Assembly: GCF_947250645.1 (NCBI RefSeq)
Contig: NZ_OX366334.1
Span: forward strand, 558,001 to 622,000
Length of the DNA stretch: 64,000 nucleotides
Reading direction: 5' to 3'
From: Wolbachia endosymbiont (group B) of Eucosma cana
Lineage (GTDB): Bacteria > Pseudomonadota > Alphaproteobacteria > Rickettsiales > Anaplasmataceae
A program made the translations under genes and the position numbers. The notes under the pieces are model-generated. The model was not told the DNA's origin. It worked only from the letters and a program-made list of their open reading frames with translations, and made no database searches. Shown piece by piece: positions 46,305 to 56,766 of this stretch (its first letter is position 1; the number at the start of each line of letters is the position of its first letter).

Positions 46305-47657
46305 ATGCTGTACAGTAAGGAGGACATCAGAGAGTTATGTCTAGATGCAGATAGCTTTTTAATTAATGATAATAGGTACAACAATAAAATCACCCTTGAA
46401 AGCTTGCAAAATAGGTTAAGAAGAAAGGCTAAATTTAAAGACATTGATTTGCAAAGTAAATGCGAAGGGAACAATTCATTAGGAGATTTACTTTTAAAAC
46501 TTGCATATGAAAATGACTACCTACGTGTTAGGGAATTTTTCCTTAAAAATGGATTCAAGCTTCCTGAGCAAGAACAAGTAACTGCTGATGAAAACAAGGA
46601 AAAGGAAGAGCAAAATACACCTAATGTAGAAGAAGATAGAGCAGAACTTAGCAACAAAAATGAAGATGATCAATTTTCTATGTCATACAATAAGATAAGG
46701 AAAATTGTAACTAATAATTCTAATATAACTGCTGAGGAGTTTAGTAATGAGCTTAAAAAAGAGAAAATAGATATAAAAATAACAAACCAAGATGGTTGGA
46801 CCTTGCTTTATTATGCTGTCCGTTCAGAAGGACCTTATATTACCGAAGATCGTAGTATATTTTTAAAGACTGTTGAGTTACTCACAAATTTAAATATCGG
46901 AATCGATTTTAAAGATACTGCTTCCAAAACTGTGTTGGGTACAGCTGCAATAAATAAACAAGCTGATGTTATAAAGATACTCTTGGATAGTGGTAAATTT
47001 AATGAAGAAGAAAAATTTAACGCTCTGCGTCTTGCTATTATCCAAGGTAATGTTCAAGAAGTTGAAGCATTTTTAAGTTATGTAAATGATAAAAGCAGAC
47101 AAGCAGCTTTAGAGTTGGCTATAAATAATACACAAGAAGAAATTACTAAGGTGCTTTTAAACTTTATTACACCAGAAACACCTAATGTAAAAGAAAATAG
47201 AGCAAAACCTTGCAGCAGTAATGGAAACGTTGGTAATAGATCTGTAGCAACAGCGCCTCCAGTTAGTACTAATGGTAATAATAACAAAAATGAAGCACCT
47301 GTATCAACAAGGACTGGCCCAACTGTCACACCAAATAATGATAAGAAAGCTAACGGCTTTGTAGAGGCTCAATTTTCTCCACCACATGAAAAAGAAACTA
47401 AATACAAAAAAAGTAAGGAGAGTTTTTACACCTCATTAAGGAGTGATGTTGTTGGAGTTGTTATTGCAGGATTGTTTGTTGCTGCTGCTGTGACGGTTCC
47501 ATCTTTAGCTGGTGCATTAGTTTGCAGTGTCCTAGCTATTTTAGTTGTAATGGCAACTGGATTACATGTAAAAAATTTTACACTTCCAAGTTACAGCGAA
47601 ATGAGAGAAAATAAGGTTGAACCTGTAAATTCAAGTTTGAGAAACCATGCAATCTAG
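46305..47657 (+). CDS. ankyrin-repeat-like protein with C-terminal membrane pair
   Basis: 450 residues. The N-terminal 90 residues are helical. An acidic linker (about 90-120) is followed by ankyrin-like units: D-G-W-T-L-L-Y-Y-A-V-R-S, T-V-L-G-T-A-A-I-N-K-Q-A-D-V-I-K-I-L-L and A-L-R-L-A-I-I-Q-G-N-V-Q-E-V-E-A-F-L. A low-complexity Asn/Thr/Pro stretch follows (about 290-365), then two hydrophobic helices at about 382-424. No signal peptide. It has its own promoter. A membrane-associated ankyrin protein; host interaction is possible but not shown. Confidence 0.78.
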   Translation: MLYSKEDIRELCLDADSFLINDNRYNNKITLESLQNRLRRKAKFKDIDLQSKCEGNNSLGDLLLKLAYENDYLRVREFFLKNGFKLPEQEQVTADENKEKEEQNTPNVEEDRAELSNKNEDDQFSMSYNKIRKIVTNNSNITAEEFSNELKKEKIDIKITNQDGWTLLYYAVRSEGPYITEDRSIFLKTVELLTNLNIGIDFKDTASKTVLGTAAINKQADVIKILLDSGKFNEEEKFNALRLAIIQGNVQEVEAFLSYVNDKSRQAALELAINNTQEEITKVLLNFITPETPNVKENRAKPCSSNGNVGNRSVATAPPVSTNGNNNKNEAPVSTRTGPTVTPNNDKKANGFVEAQFSPPHEKETKYKKSKESFYTSLRSDVVGVVIAGLFVAAAVTVPSLAGALVCSVLAILVVMATGLHVKNFTLPSYSEMRENKVEPVNSSLRNHAI

Positions 47658-47723
47658 CTCCTAGAATCACTTTTCAAACCAATTATAATTTCTTGATTGT
47701 TAAACCACTTTATCAAAATTAAG

Positions 47724-47797
47724 TGGGACTAGTGCGATTCGAACGCACGGCCTTCGGATTAGGAATCCAACGCTCTATCCTACTGAGCTATAGTCCC
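47724..47797 (-). tRNA. tRNA-Arg (anticodon CCT)
   Basis: Minus strand, 74 nt. The acceptor GGGACTA pairs with TAGTCCC, discriminator A, no encoded CCA. The anticodon loop TTCCTAA gives CCT, and the T-loop is GTTCGAATC. Confidence 0.96.
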
Positions 47798-47948
47798 ATG
47801 TCTTCTGCTATTTATGCAAAATTATAGCAAAAAGTCTCGCATTTTTCTAGGCACCCTGTACAATTAATTCACAATAATAAAAAATATTTCTGTATTTCTT
47901 GAATGTAATACTGTTATATTTAATAATACGATTCCAATTGAAAGATTA

Positions 47949-48686
47949 ATGCTAGTTAACAATATTAATTACTTTTATAGTAATCAAGATGGCTTTGCTT
48001 TAAGCAACATCAACATTCAAGTGAAGAAAGGAAGTGTTGCCTGTTTACTAGGTCATTCTGGCTGTGGCAAGTCAACAATTCTAAAATTAATCGCAGGAAT
48101 AGAAAATCCAAAATCTGGAACCATTGTTATAAATGATAAATTAGTTGCAAGTAACAAAGTGTCAATTGCTATAGAGCGTAGAAATATCGGATTGATTTTT
48201 CAGCATTCTGCATTATTTCCTCATAAAACAGTAATAGAAAATATAACTTTTGCTATTTGCAGTACTTCTAAGAAAGAAAAATACCTTACTGCATTGGAAA
48301 TCTTAAAGCTATTTAATATAGAAAAATATGAAAACATGTACCCTCATGCTTTATCAGGAGGACAGCAACAATTAGTTGCAATAGCAAGAGTAATGGCGCA
48401 AAATCCTGATGTTGTTTTGCTCGATGAACCATTTTCTAATTTAGATATACTGCTCAAATATCGAATAAGGCACCATATATTGTCACTTTTTAGAAGCAAA
48501 AATATTCCTGTACTCATGGTAACTCATGACCCGCAAGAAGCGTTGAAAGTTGCAGATTTTATTTACGTGATGAAAAATGGTAAAATTATTCAATCAGGAG
48601 TTCCTAGCTACATATACCACAGACCTAAAGATGATACGTTAGCAAAATTTTTTAGTGAGCTTCCTTTTACTCTACAGCTAAACTAA
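47949..48686 (+). CDS. ABC transporter ATP-binding protein (Fe3+/polyamine type)
   Basis: 245 residues. Walker A G-H-S-G-C-G-K-S-T, signature L-S-G-G-Q-Q-Q, Walker B V-V-L-L-D-E-P-F, and the H-loop V-T-H-D-P. The overall pattern (I-E-R-R-N-I-G-L-I-F-Q, and the Y-H-R-P-K-D end) is of the FbpC/PotA/ThiQ group. No permease or binding protein is adjacent, so the substrate cannot be fixed; ferric iron is a reasonable guess. Confidence 0.88.
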   Translation: MLVNNINYFYSNQDGFALSNINIQVKKGSVACLLGHSGCGKSTILKLIAGIENPKSGTIVINDKLVASNKVSIAIERRNIGLIFQHSALFPHKTVIENITFAICSTSKKEKYLTALEILKLFNIEKYENMYPHALSGGQQQLVAIARVMAQNPDVVLLDEPFSNLDILLKYRIRHHILSLFRSKNIPVLMVTHDPQEALKVADFIYVMKNGKIIQSGVPSYIYHRPKDDTLAKFFSELPFTLQLN

Positions 48687-48729
48687 ACTTAATGTTAGGA
48701 TAAAACTATTATAAGATAATTAAAAACTC

Positions 48730-48760
48730 TTGATTTATAATTCAATAAAAGTGATATAAT
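48730..48760 (+). promoter_or_regulatory. possible promoter of tatA
   Basis: TTGATT (48730-48735), 19 bp, TATAAT (48755-48760). Good -10, loose spacing. A strong ribosome-binding site GGAGG follows at 48818-48822, just before the tatA ATG. Confidence 0.4.
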
Positions 48761-48826
48761 TTATGTATCACTTGGCTTCAGTCAAGTTTTAATACCTAAA
48801 AGTTAATATTTTCAACGGAGGTACAA

Positions 48827-48994
48827 ATGAGTTTAGGTCCATGGCAGCTGTTTCTAGTCTTAATAATAATCTTAGTTCTGTTTGGTGCAGGTAGGTTACC
48901 ACAAGTTATGGGTGATTTAGGCAAAGGCATTAAAAACCTTAAACAAGAACTTAAGGATTCAGAGAAACTGTCATCTAATGAACCAGATCGTTAG
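48827..48994 (+). CDS. tatA: Sec-independent translocase subunit TatA
   Basis: 55 residues: [10 protein letters not shown], a single membrane helix, the diagnostic hinge L-F-G-A-G-R-L-P, and the amphipathic helix [11 protein letters not shown]. It forms the pore for folded-protein export with TatC, which is not in this window. Preceded by GGAGG and followed by a clear terminator. Confidence 0.94.
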   Translation: MSLGPWQLFLVLIIILVLFGAGRLPQVMGDLGKGIKNLKQELKDSEKLSSNEPDR

Positions 48995-49010
48995 CTTCCT
49001 TATGTTTCGT

Positions 49011-49040
49011 GACACGCACTTTAGTGCGTGTCATTTGTTT
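49011..49040 (+). terminator. rho-independent terminator of tatA
   Basis: A perfect 9-bp stem (GACACGCAC / GTGCGTGTC) with a 4-nt TTTA loop, followed by ATTTGTTT, 17 bp after the tatA stop. Confidence 0.85.
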
Positions 49041-49127
49041 AAACAAGGCTAAAGAATTGAAGAGGTATGATTGAAGTACAGTAATAATTATGTTAGTTAG
49101 AAGTTATATTGTTATTAAAGGGTATCT

Positions 49128-49784
49128 GTGGAAAAAAGTGTGAAATTGACTGAAGATAAAAAATTGGCCTCTGATATTCTAAAAGAGGTTGCAGATACCA
49201 ATAACAACGATAGTGATAAAGTAACATTGTTCGACATCAAAACAGCTTTACATGAGCGCGGTTTTGGTATTTTAATAATCATCTTCTCTTTACCGCTATC
49301 AGTACCTATACCTGTTCCACCTGGCTATACAACCATTCTTTCTATACCTTTAATCTTATTTTCACTGCAGCTTCTATTTGGGTTTGATTCTCCTTGGATG
49401 CCTAATTGGCTAGAAAGGAAATCTTTTCAACGGTCAACACTAGCTCTCGTGGTAGAGAAAACTTCACCTACATTAAAAAAAATAGAAAAGTTCATGAAAC
49501 CAAGAATGTCTTTCATTTTTCGTGGTCCTGGTGAAAAGATTCTAGCTTTTATGATGTTGCTTTGTGCAATAATAATAGCTCTTCCATTACCTTTTACTCA
49601 CTTCCTTCCTGCAATTGGTATAACTCTTATTTCACTCGGCATTATGGGTAAAGATGGATTTTTATCTACGTTAGGAGTGTTAGTTTCATTCTGTGCGTTA
49701 TTGGTTACCCTTATTGTAATAGTTAAAGGACCAAAACTTATAGCCGGAATACTTTCTCTTCTTAAAAGCTTTACAAAACTTTAA
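49128..49784 (+). CDS. ExoD-like membrane protein, copy 1
   Basis: 218 residues from GTG. ExoD family (named for exopolysaccharide synthesis; the real function is unclear), with hydrophobic segments at about 45-60, 68-85, 140-165 and 175-210. Family pattern: [21 protein letters not shown], and a P-A-I-G-x-T-L-I-S-L-G end. It is tandemly repeated by the next gene, including about 45 bp of upstream sequence. Confidence 0.85.
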   Translation: MEKSVKLTEDKKLASDILKEVADTNNNDSDKVTLFDIKTALHERGFGILIIIFSLPLSVPIPVPPGYTTILSIPLILFSLQLLFGFDSPWMPNWLERKSFQRSTLALVVEKTSPTLKKIEKFMKPRMSFIFRGPGEKILAFMMLLCAIIIALPLPFTHFLPAIGITLISLGIMGKDGFLSTLGVLVSFCALLVTLIVIVKGPKLIAGILSLLKSFTKL

Positions 49785-49879
49785 TAAAAGAATGAAGTAC
49801 AGCATGAAATGAATAATCGATATTGAAATATAGCAATAACTATGTTAGTTAGAAGTTATATTGTTATTAAAGGGTATCT

Positions 49880-50536
49880 GTGGAAAAAAGTGTGAAATTG
49901 ACTGAAGATAAAAAATTGGCCTCTGATATTCTAAAAGAGGTTGCAGATACTAATAATAACGATAATGATAAAGTAACATTATTTGATATTAAAACAGCTT
50001 TACATGAGCGTGGTTTTGGTATTTTAATAATCATCTTCTCTTTACCGCTATCAGTACCTATACCTGTTCCACCTGGCTATACAACCATTCTTTCTATACC
50101 TTTAATCTTATTTTCACTGCAGCTTCTATTTGGGTTTGATTCTCCTTGGATGCCTAATTGGCTAGAAAGGAAATCTTTTCAACGGTCAACACTAGCTCTC
50201 GTGGTAGAGAAAACTTCACCTACATTAAAAAAAATAGAAAAGTTCATGAAACCAAGAATGTCTTTCATTTTTCGTGGTCCTGGTGAAAATATTTTAGCAT
50301 TTATAATGCTGCTTTGTGCATTATCGATAGCAATCCCACTTCCTTTAACTAACTTCATTCCTGCAATTGGTACAACTCTCATTTCACTGGGTATCATGAG
50401 CAAAGATGGATTTCTCTCTATAATCGGAGTATTAGTATCATTGTGTGGGTTATTACTTACTCTTGTCGTAATAGTTAAAGGACCACAGCTTATATTTGGA
50501 GCATTTTCTTTTCTAAAAAGCTTTGTATATGGTTAA
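49880..50536 (+). CDS. ExoD-like membrane protein, copy 2
   Basis: Tandem paralogue of 49128-49784, offset 752 bp, also starting with GTG. The middle (about 49261-49537 against 50013-50289) is identical at the DNA level. The region just before it and the last third have many differences, including replaced residues ([11 protein letters not shown] versus M-G-K-D-G-F-L-S-T-L-G). Its 3' end overlaps the cysS start. Confidence 0.85.
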   Translation: MEKSVKLTEDKKLASDILKEVADTNNNDNDKVTLFDIKTALHERGFGILIIIFSLPLSVPIPVPPGYTTILSIPLILFSLQLLFGFDSPWMPNWLERKSFQRSTLALVVEKTSPTLKKIEKFMKPRMSFIFRGPGENILAFIMLLCALSIAIPLPLTNFIPAIGTTLISLGIMSKDGFLSIIGVLVSLCGLLLTLVVIVKGPQLIFGAFSFLKSFVYG

Positions 50537-51923
50537 GCTTTACAACACTTTAACAAAAAAAAAAGAGCCCTTTACACCGATCGATAAAGATCATATAAAA
50601 ATGTACGTCTGCGGACCAACAGTATATGATACTGCACATATAGGAAATGCACGTTCTGTTGTTGTTTATGATGTATTATTTCGACTGCTGAAATTTTGTT
50701 ATGGCAAAGTTACTTATGTGCGTAATATAACCGACATCGATGACAAGATAATCAATGCAGCAAATAAGAAAAGTAGTAATATAGAAAGTATCAGCGCATA
50801 TTATACCAAAGCTTTTCATGAAGATATGAGAAGCATAAATTGCGTAGAACCAACACATGAACCAAAAGCAACAGAAAATATAGACCAAATTATTGAGTTA
50901 ATTGAATCTTTGCTGCATTCTGGTCATGCTTATGAATCAAATAAACATGTATATTTTAGTGTAGAATCTTACCCTGAGTACGGTGTTTTATCAGGGAAAA
51001 AAATTGATGAGTTGGATCATGGTAATAGAGTTGAAGTGGGTGAAAATAAAAAACACCCAGGAGACTTCGTACTTTGGAAACCTGCAAACGAAACTGACTA
51101 TAAACTTTCAAGTCACTGGAATAGTCCATGGGGAGAGGGAAGACCAGGGTGGCATATAGAATGTTCAGCAATGTCATATGCTTACCTTGGCAAAGATTTT
51201 GATATTCACGGTGGCGGTATAGACTTGCAATTTCCTCATCATGAGAATGAAATTGCACAGAGTAAATCTGCATTTGCTGGGTCAAAGTTTGCAAAATATT
51301 GGGTACACAACGGTTTTCTTACGGTAAATGAAGAGAAAATGAGCAAATCCTTATTTAATATAGTCAAAGTAAGGGATTTGTTAGATAGTGGAATAAAGGG
51401 TGAAGTAATACGTTATGCGCTGCTTAAAACTCACTACAGAAAACCACTTGATTGGACAGAAAATGTTATCTCTGAGTCGCAAGAAACTTTAAACAAGTTT
51501 TATCGGTTATTACGTAGTACATGTATTGAGGAAAGTGATGCAGAAGTCTCTAAAGATTTTATAGAGGCTTTGAAAAACGATTTAAACATTCCTGAAGCTG
51601 TAGCCATATTGCATGAAATGGCTACAGAAATCAATAAGACAATTAATGAATATGAGAAGCTCAAATTAACTAAGAACTTTGTTAAAAGCGCAAGGTTCAT
51701 TGGTCTTCTTGAGTCAAGTTATCAAGAGTGGTTTGCAAGTGATGTAAGTCATCAAGAAATAGAAAGGTTGATAGACTTAAGAAAAGTAGCAAAACAAAAT
51801 AAAGATTATGATACTGCGGACAAAATAAGAGAGCAATTGAAACAAATGGGGGTTACAATTTCTGACAACGAAGATGGTACAATAACTTGGTATGGAAAAT
51901 TATCTCCTATTGTTTATAGATAG
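50529..51923 (+). CDS. cysS: cysteinyl-tRNA synthetase
   Basis: Class I synthetase. The zinc-site cysteine in Y-V-C-G-P-T-V-Y, the HIGH-type motif [17 protein letters not shown] and the K-M-S-K-S loop are all present. The frame extends to 50523 (M-Y-M-V); ATG 50529 (M-V-K-L-Y-N-T-L) is the better start and overlaps the exoD-like stop by 8 bp. About 464 residues, normal. Its 3' end overlaps the next gene by 32 bp. Confidence 0.97.
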   Translation: MVKLYNTLTKKKEPFTPIDKDHIKMYVCGPTVYDTAHIGNARSVVVYDVLFRLLKFCYGKVTYVRNITDIDDKIINAANKKSSNIESISAYYTKAFHEDMRSINCVEPTHEPKATENIDQIIELIESLLHSGHAYESNKHVYFSVESYPEYGVLSGKKIDELDHGNRVEVGENKKHPGDFVLWKPANETDYKLSSHWNSPWGEGRPGWHIECSAMSYAYLGKDFDIHGGGIDLQFPHHENEIAQSKSAFAGSKFAKYWVHNGFLTVNEEKMSKSLFNIVKVRDLLDSGIKGEVIRYALLKTHYRKPLDWTENVISESQETLNKFYRLLRSTCIEESDAEVSKDFIEALKNDLNIPEAVAILHEMATEINKTINEYEKLKLTKNFVKSARFIGLLESSYQEWFASDVSHQEIERLIDLRKVAKQNKDYDTADKIREQLKQMGVTISDNEDGTITWYGKLSPIVYR

Positions 51924-52305
51924 CCTAGTATCATCACTTATCTTACCCATACATCAAGGTTTTGTACTTTACACTATGTTATGCTTTAGGTCACATTACA
52001 ATCCACTACTTATATTACTTTTTGGAGTATCGGGATCCAGTCTTGGTGGAATAGCTAACTGGTATTTAGGTAGAATAACAATTTTTATCAGAAGATCACA
52101 TCACAAATTAGAGAATGAAGACAAAACACCAAAAATTGTAAGGCACCTACTGATTTGTGCAGTTGCATTGCTTTCGTGGGTACCAGCACTTGGAAGTGTG
52201 ACTCAGATTTTATCCGGTTACTTCAAGTTAAACCTTTATATTCTTGTTCCCTTAATTATTTTATCTAACTTCCTCTGTTTGTTGTATCTAACGTTTACCA
52301 TCTAA
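51892..52305 (+). CDS. YqaA/DedA-like inner-membrane protein
   Basis: 137 residues with about four hydrophobic segments. The motif [14 protein letters not shown] and the later S-W-V-P-A-L-G-S-V pattern fit the YqaA branch of the DedA/SNARE-associated family. It overlaps the 3' end of cysS by 32 bp in another frame, so the two are co-translated or coupled. The function of this branch is poorly known. Confidence 0.8.
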   Translation: MENYLLLFIDSLVSSLILPIHQGFVLYTMLCFRSHYNPLLILLFGVSGSSLGGIANWYLGRITIFIRRSHHKLENEDKTPKIVRHLLICAVALLSWVPALGSVTQILSGYFKLNLYILVPLIILSNFLCLLYLTFTI

Positions 52306-52335
52306 CTAAACATCAATAAATAACTTTTCTTCTGG

Positions 52336-55272
52336 TCATATTGAGCTAAATTTCTTCTTCAAACTACCTTTTAAAACGTTTTTATTAGTTTTTGTCATAA
52401 TACGATCAAATACTCCTAATAACCTCTTAAATAAGCTTGGAGTGAGAGAAGAGATAGGATTAACAGATACGTTATTGTTTTTATCATCACCATTTGCTTT
52501 GTAGTCTATTGAAATAATCCCCCTACTCTTCCCACCAGTCAGAAGTTTTCCGATTATAGGGATTTTCAACAAAGATTTGTTAATTGAGTATGCCGGTATT
52601 ACTTGTCCTTCAACCTGGAACTTATAATCCTTAGTATTGAGCGTACCACTAGTACTAATGCCCAGTTCCGCTCCTTCAAGCCAAGATTCTTCAATTTCAA
52701 CAGTGCCATCTTTATATGAAAAAGGTACATTAAACTTATAAAAATGCACACCTTCGTTCTTTATAGCATTTACAATGCCAGGAAGTGAGGACATTGATAA
52801 TAAAGTAGTAAGTAATGGAGCATCTTTGATATAGAAATTGCTGATAGATAACATACCATAATGTCCTCCATTTTCTCTCTTAGAAGATAGATAAAGAGAG
52901 AATTTGCCGTTTTTAACTGATTTACTAATCCCTAAAGAACGCAAAAGCATACCTGAATTATCCGCGTATATTTCAAGCCCTATTTCACTGTATTCTGCTA
53001 ATATACTACTATTATCCTCTGAAAACTTTCCTGTAAATTGACTTCCACTGCAATCACCTTTAGTGCAAGTTACGTTCAGCTTGGCATCTTCTATGGTAAT
53101 GCCTTCTTTCATAATTATATTGTCAACATTCATAGTAACTTCTATTTTGTTACTTAATCGATTACTATCTTTGCCAAGTAAACCTAACACATCACTTAAG
53201 TTGATTTTCTCACCGTGAATAGTTATGGCATCTTTCTCCTTACCTGATTCAATTTCTATACTAAAATTATTATCAGGTAATTTAAAATTGCTAGAATTTA
53301 AATATAGATTTCCATTTTCTACTCTTCCGCTAAATTTTATGTCTAGATCACTTCCTACAACGTCTAGTTTATCTATTAGTAACTTACCTGCTCCTTTTAG
53401 CCTTGTAGAAAATAAAACTTCATTGTGATCTTCAAAATGATTTTTCCATCCTAAGTAGCTTGAACGCAACTCAAGCTCTGATAAATCTATATTACCATTA
53501 ACATATCCAGTCTTATCTTGATTTATCGCTGATTCTATATTTGCATTGATATAACCATCACCGAAATTAAGTATTTGAGCAGGTAAATCTCCAGTCAAAC
53601 TCCAGGCAAAATTTTCATTTTTATTGCTACTTTTGAGGTCAAATAGCAGCTGTGTATTATTTACCATACCACTGCCATTTAAATCAATAAAATCTCTGCC
53701 GAAATCAAGCTTAATATCATACTTACCAAGACTTTCATTATATACGACCAAATTATCAATTTCAGAATAGAAATTTGCTGAGAAGTCCACTTTTTTACTA
53801 TCACCATTTAGATTAAAAATACGAAAATTGAATATAGAATTTGCTATTCCACCTACTTTATCTCTTTCAAATTTTACCACATCATCCAGCTTAAATTTTA
53901 TAGGCTCATATAACCCATAAGCATCACTTACAGCCTGACCATTAATGGTAAGAACAGAATCTTCTTTATTGAGAGAGTTCATTTCAATATGACCACTATT
54001 GATAGTAAAATTCTGAAACTTAGCTCTATTTACAATAATTTTGAGATTGTTATCCTTGAGAGTTAACTCACCGTTCAAGTTCTCTACTCGTTCAAAATCC
54101 TCATCAAATTGAACGCTGCCATTTTCTATATCAGCAACAATTACAATACCTGACAGATCATCATTTATTAAACTATCGATTTTACCGTTAAAACTTATAA
54201 TTGTATTTATAATATTCCCATCAATATTATTACAATACCACTTTCTAAATTCATTGTTCACTAGACCATCTGGTACATAAGTACATAAATCTTTTGCAAC
54301 AAGTTTACTAATATTAACTCTAAGCAAAGCATGATTTGTGCCAAAGTTCATTTTGCCAATCAAAGAAAGGTAAGTATCATTTAACTTAAAATGAAAGTTT
54401 TTTACGCTAATGATTTCATCACTATATGTCAAATTTACATTTACATTAGTCAAGGCTAAGTTTTTACCTGAGTGACTCTCTGTATTTAACACGTATATGT
54501 TTCCATCCATAACTTCATCCTTTCCATTAATTCTCATTGAGAAGTTCCCTTTGAACCCTATTTCTTTGTCCAAATTGTAACTTTTAACTAGTGTGGAAAA
54601 CTCGTTAAATAGCCCCAACTTTAGGTTATAAAATGTTCCATACAAATTTAACAAATTATTGCGATTTTTTATCATAATAGATAAATCATCTAGAATCCCC
54701 TTTTTATCTTTTGTATGAACACGAATATCCAAAACATTAAAATTTTCCTCCTTTCCTACATATACTTTATCAATGAAGAATTCACCTTCCGTGCTTTTAT
54801 TGACAGCAATGTTAGTAATTTCAATCCTTGAGTCTGCATTTAAGTAGAAAAAAATTTTTCTTATTGTCTTCAGCAGATTTTTTGTACTACTCATCTTATC
54901 TGTCATTACAGATGTTGTTATTCCTCTGGTCTCTTCCTTCTTGATATATATGTGTACATTACCAGCTAAAACCTGAGAGAACTTTTTGGAACTTAACTTA
55001 AAGTGTACGAAAAGCTCAGGAACTTCTATGGTAAAGTCAGGATTTGTTATTTTTAAATCTGTAATGACTAGCTTGCCATCTTTCTGCCAAATAACCGAGG
55101 TACTCTCCATGCTGACATCCGAATTGGTAAATATCTTTAATATTTTTTTCTTTATATAAAAATTAATATAACTAATATTGATTTCTAAAGGACCTTCCCC
55201 TTTAAAAGGGATAAAGAAGCAGAATATAAATAATAAAATTATAGAAAATGATAGAGCTATTTTTTTAAGCAT
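52336..55272 (-). CDS. large AsmA-like (YhdP/TamB-type) envelope protein
   Basis: 978 residues. One N-terminal membrane helix (about 5-21, I-A-L-S-F-S-I-I-L-L-F-I-F-C). A very long series of beta-strand repeats follows, with alternating hydrophobic residues and D-G-x-I/L-x-V motifs. The C-terminal AsmA_2-type end is readable: G-T-L-N-T-K-D-Y-K-F, V-I-P-A-Y and I-P-I-I-G-K-L-L-T-G-G. Such proteins bridge inner and outer membranes and carry lipids. The start overlaps the rnhA stop by 8 bp, so the genes are coupled. Confidence 0.85.
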   Translation of the reverse strand: MLKKIALSFSIILLFIFCFFIPFKGEGPLEINISYINFYIKKKILKIFTNSDVSMESTSVIWQKDGKLVITDLKITNPDFTIEVPELFVHFKLSSKKFSQVLAGNVHIYIKKEETRGITTSVMTDKMSSTKNLLKTIRKIFFYLNADSRIEITNIAVNKSTEGEFFIDKVYVGKEENFNVLDIRVHTKDKKGILDDLSIMIKNRNNLLNLYGTFYNLKLGLFNEFSTLVKSYNLDKEIGFKGNFSMRINGKDEVMDGNIYVLNTESHSGKNLALTNVNVNLTYSDEIISVKNFHFKLNDTYLSLIGKMNFGTNHALLRVNISKLVAKDLCTYVPDGLVNNEFRKWYCNNIDGNIINTIISFNGKIDSLINDDLSGIVIVADIENGSVQFDEDFERVENLNGELTLKDNNLKIIVNRAKFQNFTINSGHIEMNSLNKEDSVLTINGQAVSDAYGLYEPIKFKLDDVVKFERDKVGGIANSIFNFRIFNLNGDSKKVDFSANFYSEIDNLVVYNESLGKYDIKLDFGRDFIDLNGSGMVNNTQLLFDLKSSNKNENFAWSLTGDLPAQILNFGDGYINANIESAINQDKTGYVNGNIDLSELELRSSYLGWKNHFEDHNEVLFSTRLKGAGKLLIDKLDVVGSDLDIKFSGRVENGNLYLNSSNFKLPDNNFSIEIESGKEKDAITIHGEKINLSDVLGLLGKDSNRLSNKIEVTMNVDNIIMKEGITIEDAKLNVTCTKGDCSGSQFTGKFSEDNSSILAEYSEIGLEIYADNSGMLLRSLGISKSVKNGKFSLYLSSKRENGGHYGMLSISNFYIKDAPLLTTLLSMSSLPGIVNAIKNEGVHFYKFNVPFSYKDGTVEIEESWLEGAELGISTSGTLNTKDYKFQVEGQVIPAYSINKSLLKIPIIGKLLTGGKSRGIISIDYKANGDDKNNNVSVNPISSLTPSLFKRLLGVFDRIMTKTNKNVLKGSLKKKFSSI

Positions 55273-55702
55273 CGATTATTGCTTTTCTTGCTAAGCTGTC
55301 GGCTTCTTCATTGTATTTATCACCATTATGCGCTTTCACCCACTTCCAGTTAATCTCATGTTGCAAAGCAACATCGTCTAATTCTTTCCATAATTCTATA
55401 TTTTTTACTGACTTCTTATTACTTGTCTTCCAGCCGTTCATTTTCCACTTATTTATCCATTCTGTTATACCGTATTTAATATAGAGGCTATCCGTATACA
55501 AACTGATATTACAAGGAAATTTTAATACCTTCAGTCCATTGATCACTGCTGTTAACTCCATTCTATTATTTGTAGTATTTTCTTCTCTACCACAGATGTT
55601 CTTTCTATGATTTTGAAATAATATGATTGCTGCCCACCCTCCTGTCCCTGGGTTACCAGAGCATGCTCCATCTGTGTATATTGTCACTTCCTTTTTCTTC
55701 AT
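55265..55702 (-). CDS. rnhA: ribonuclease HI
   Basis: Degrades RNA in RNA-DNA hybrids. 145 residues with the catalytic D-E-D-D set: Y-T-D-G-A-C-S-G-N-P-G, N-R-M-E-L-T-A, L-Y-T-D-S-L-Y and the C-terminal E-A-D-S-L-A-R. Upstream of, and overlapping, the AsmA-like gene. Confidence 0.97.
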   Translation of the reverse strand: MKKKEVTIYTDGACSGNPGTGGWAAIILFQNHRKNICGREENTTNNRMELTAVINGLKVLKFPCNISLYTDSLYIKYGITEWINKWKMNGWKTSNKKSVKNIELWKELDDVALQHEINWKWVKAHNGDKYNEEADSLARKAIIDA

Positions 55703-55776
55703 CTTTAACTGTAGTGAATTAATAAAGTATATCGTTGCTTCTATAAAATCACAATTTTTATAGATATAGAGGCAAT

Positions 55777-55875
55777 TTAAGCCGCACCTTTAAATTTTAT
55801 TATGGAAACAAAAAAAAGTGCTACAACGAGCATTATTAGAAGAGAAAGTAAAAGATAGTTTTTGTGTTCTTTCAT
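55777..55875 (-). CDS. tiny CoxF-like single-helix protein
   Basis: 32 residues: M-K-E-H-K-N-Y-L-L-L-S-L, one membrane helix, then F-V-S-I-I-K-F-K-G. It starts 2 bp after the ctaB stop in the same direction. Alphaproteobacterial cytochrome oxidase operons carry a similar mini-protein (CoxF-type: basic N-terminus, one helix, F-x-V-x-I-V-K-L/F-G) directly after ctaB. Position, orientation and pattern agree. It probably assists cytochrome oxidase assembly; role inferred. Confidence 0.65.
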   Translation of the reverse strand: MKEHKNYLLLSLLIMLVVALFFVSIIKFKGAA

Positions 55876-55877
55876 GG

Positions 55878-56765
55878 TTAAAACAAATCAATAGAGCAGT
55901 AAATAACGCTGGCAAACAGAGAAAATAGATAAGAAATCGAATAAGAAAACATTTTTTTCTGCGAGCTATGACTCTTAAGCCTTATAACGGATGCAGCAAA
56001 CCAAATAAAAACATACCCTTCAATCATTGCCATACTGAGGTAAAATAGAGCCTTTTTCAAAAATAGTGCTGGAAGTAAGCTAGTTAATACGAGTAACACG
56101 CTATAGATTAATATATATTTCCTCGTTTTTTCTGGACCATAAACGATATTGAACATTGGAATCGATGCTTTTGTATAATCTTCAGATCTATTTAAGGATA
56201 GAGCCCAAAAATGTGGTGGAGTCCACATAAAAATTATTAAAAATAGAATACAACTTTCCCAGCTTACAGAGTCAGTTACAACCGCCCAGCCAATCATTGG
56301 AGGAAAAGCACCTGCTGCACCACCAATAACAATATTCTGCGGAGTACGCCTTTTGAGCCAAATTGTATACACAAAAACATAAAATAATATGCTAATTGCA
56401 AGCAAAGCAGCAGAAACATAGTTCACTGCTATTGCCATGATAAATACTGACAATATTCCAAGAGTTATGCCAAATTCAAGCGCGCTTTCTGCAGAAACTC
56501 TACCTGAAGGTATAGGGCGGTTTTTTGTTCTCTCCATAAGCAAGTCTATATCTCTGTCATACCACATATTTATTGCACCTGCAGATCCTGAACCAAGAGC
56601 AATGCACATAAGAGATATTAGTGCAAGGAAAGGATGAATGCTACCTGGTGCAGCAAGCATTCCAGCAATTGCAGTAAACACTACAAGGTACATTATCCTT
56701 GGCTTCAGCAAATGCCAAAAATCCAGTATTGTTGATTCAACATTTAGCAAAACACTTGTGTACAT
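55878..56765 (-). CDS. ctaB: protoheme IX farnesyltransferase (heme O synthase)
   Basis: Adds a farnesyl group to heme B for cytochrome oxidase. UbiA-family membrane protein with about eight or nine helices. The first aspartate motif N-M-W-Y-D-R-D-I-D followed by [10 protein letters not shown] and the [13 protein letters not shown] stretch are diagnostic. 295 residues. Located 1 bp after coxA. Confidence 0.97.
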   Translation of the reverse strand: MYTSVLLNVESTILDFWHLLKPRIMYLVVFTAIAGMLAAPGSIHPFLALISLMCIALGSGSAGAINMWYDRDIDLLMERTKNRPIPSGRVSAESALEFGITLGILSVFIMAIAVNYVSAALLAISILFYVFVYTIWLKRRTPQNIVIGGAAGAFPPMIGWAVVTDSVSWESCILFLIIFMWTPPHFWALSLNRSEDYTKASIPMFNIVYGPEKTRKYILIYSVLLVLTSLLPALFLKKALFYLSMAMIEGYVFIWFAASVIRLKSHSSQKKMFSYSISYLFSLFASVIYCSIDLF

Positions 56766-56766
56766 T

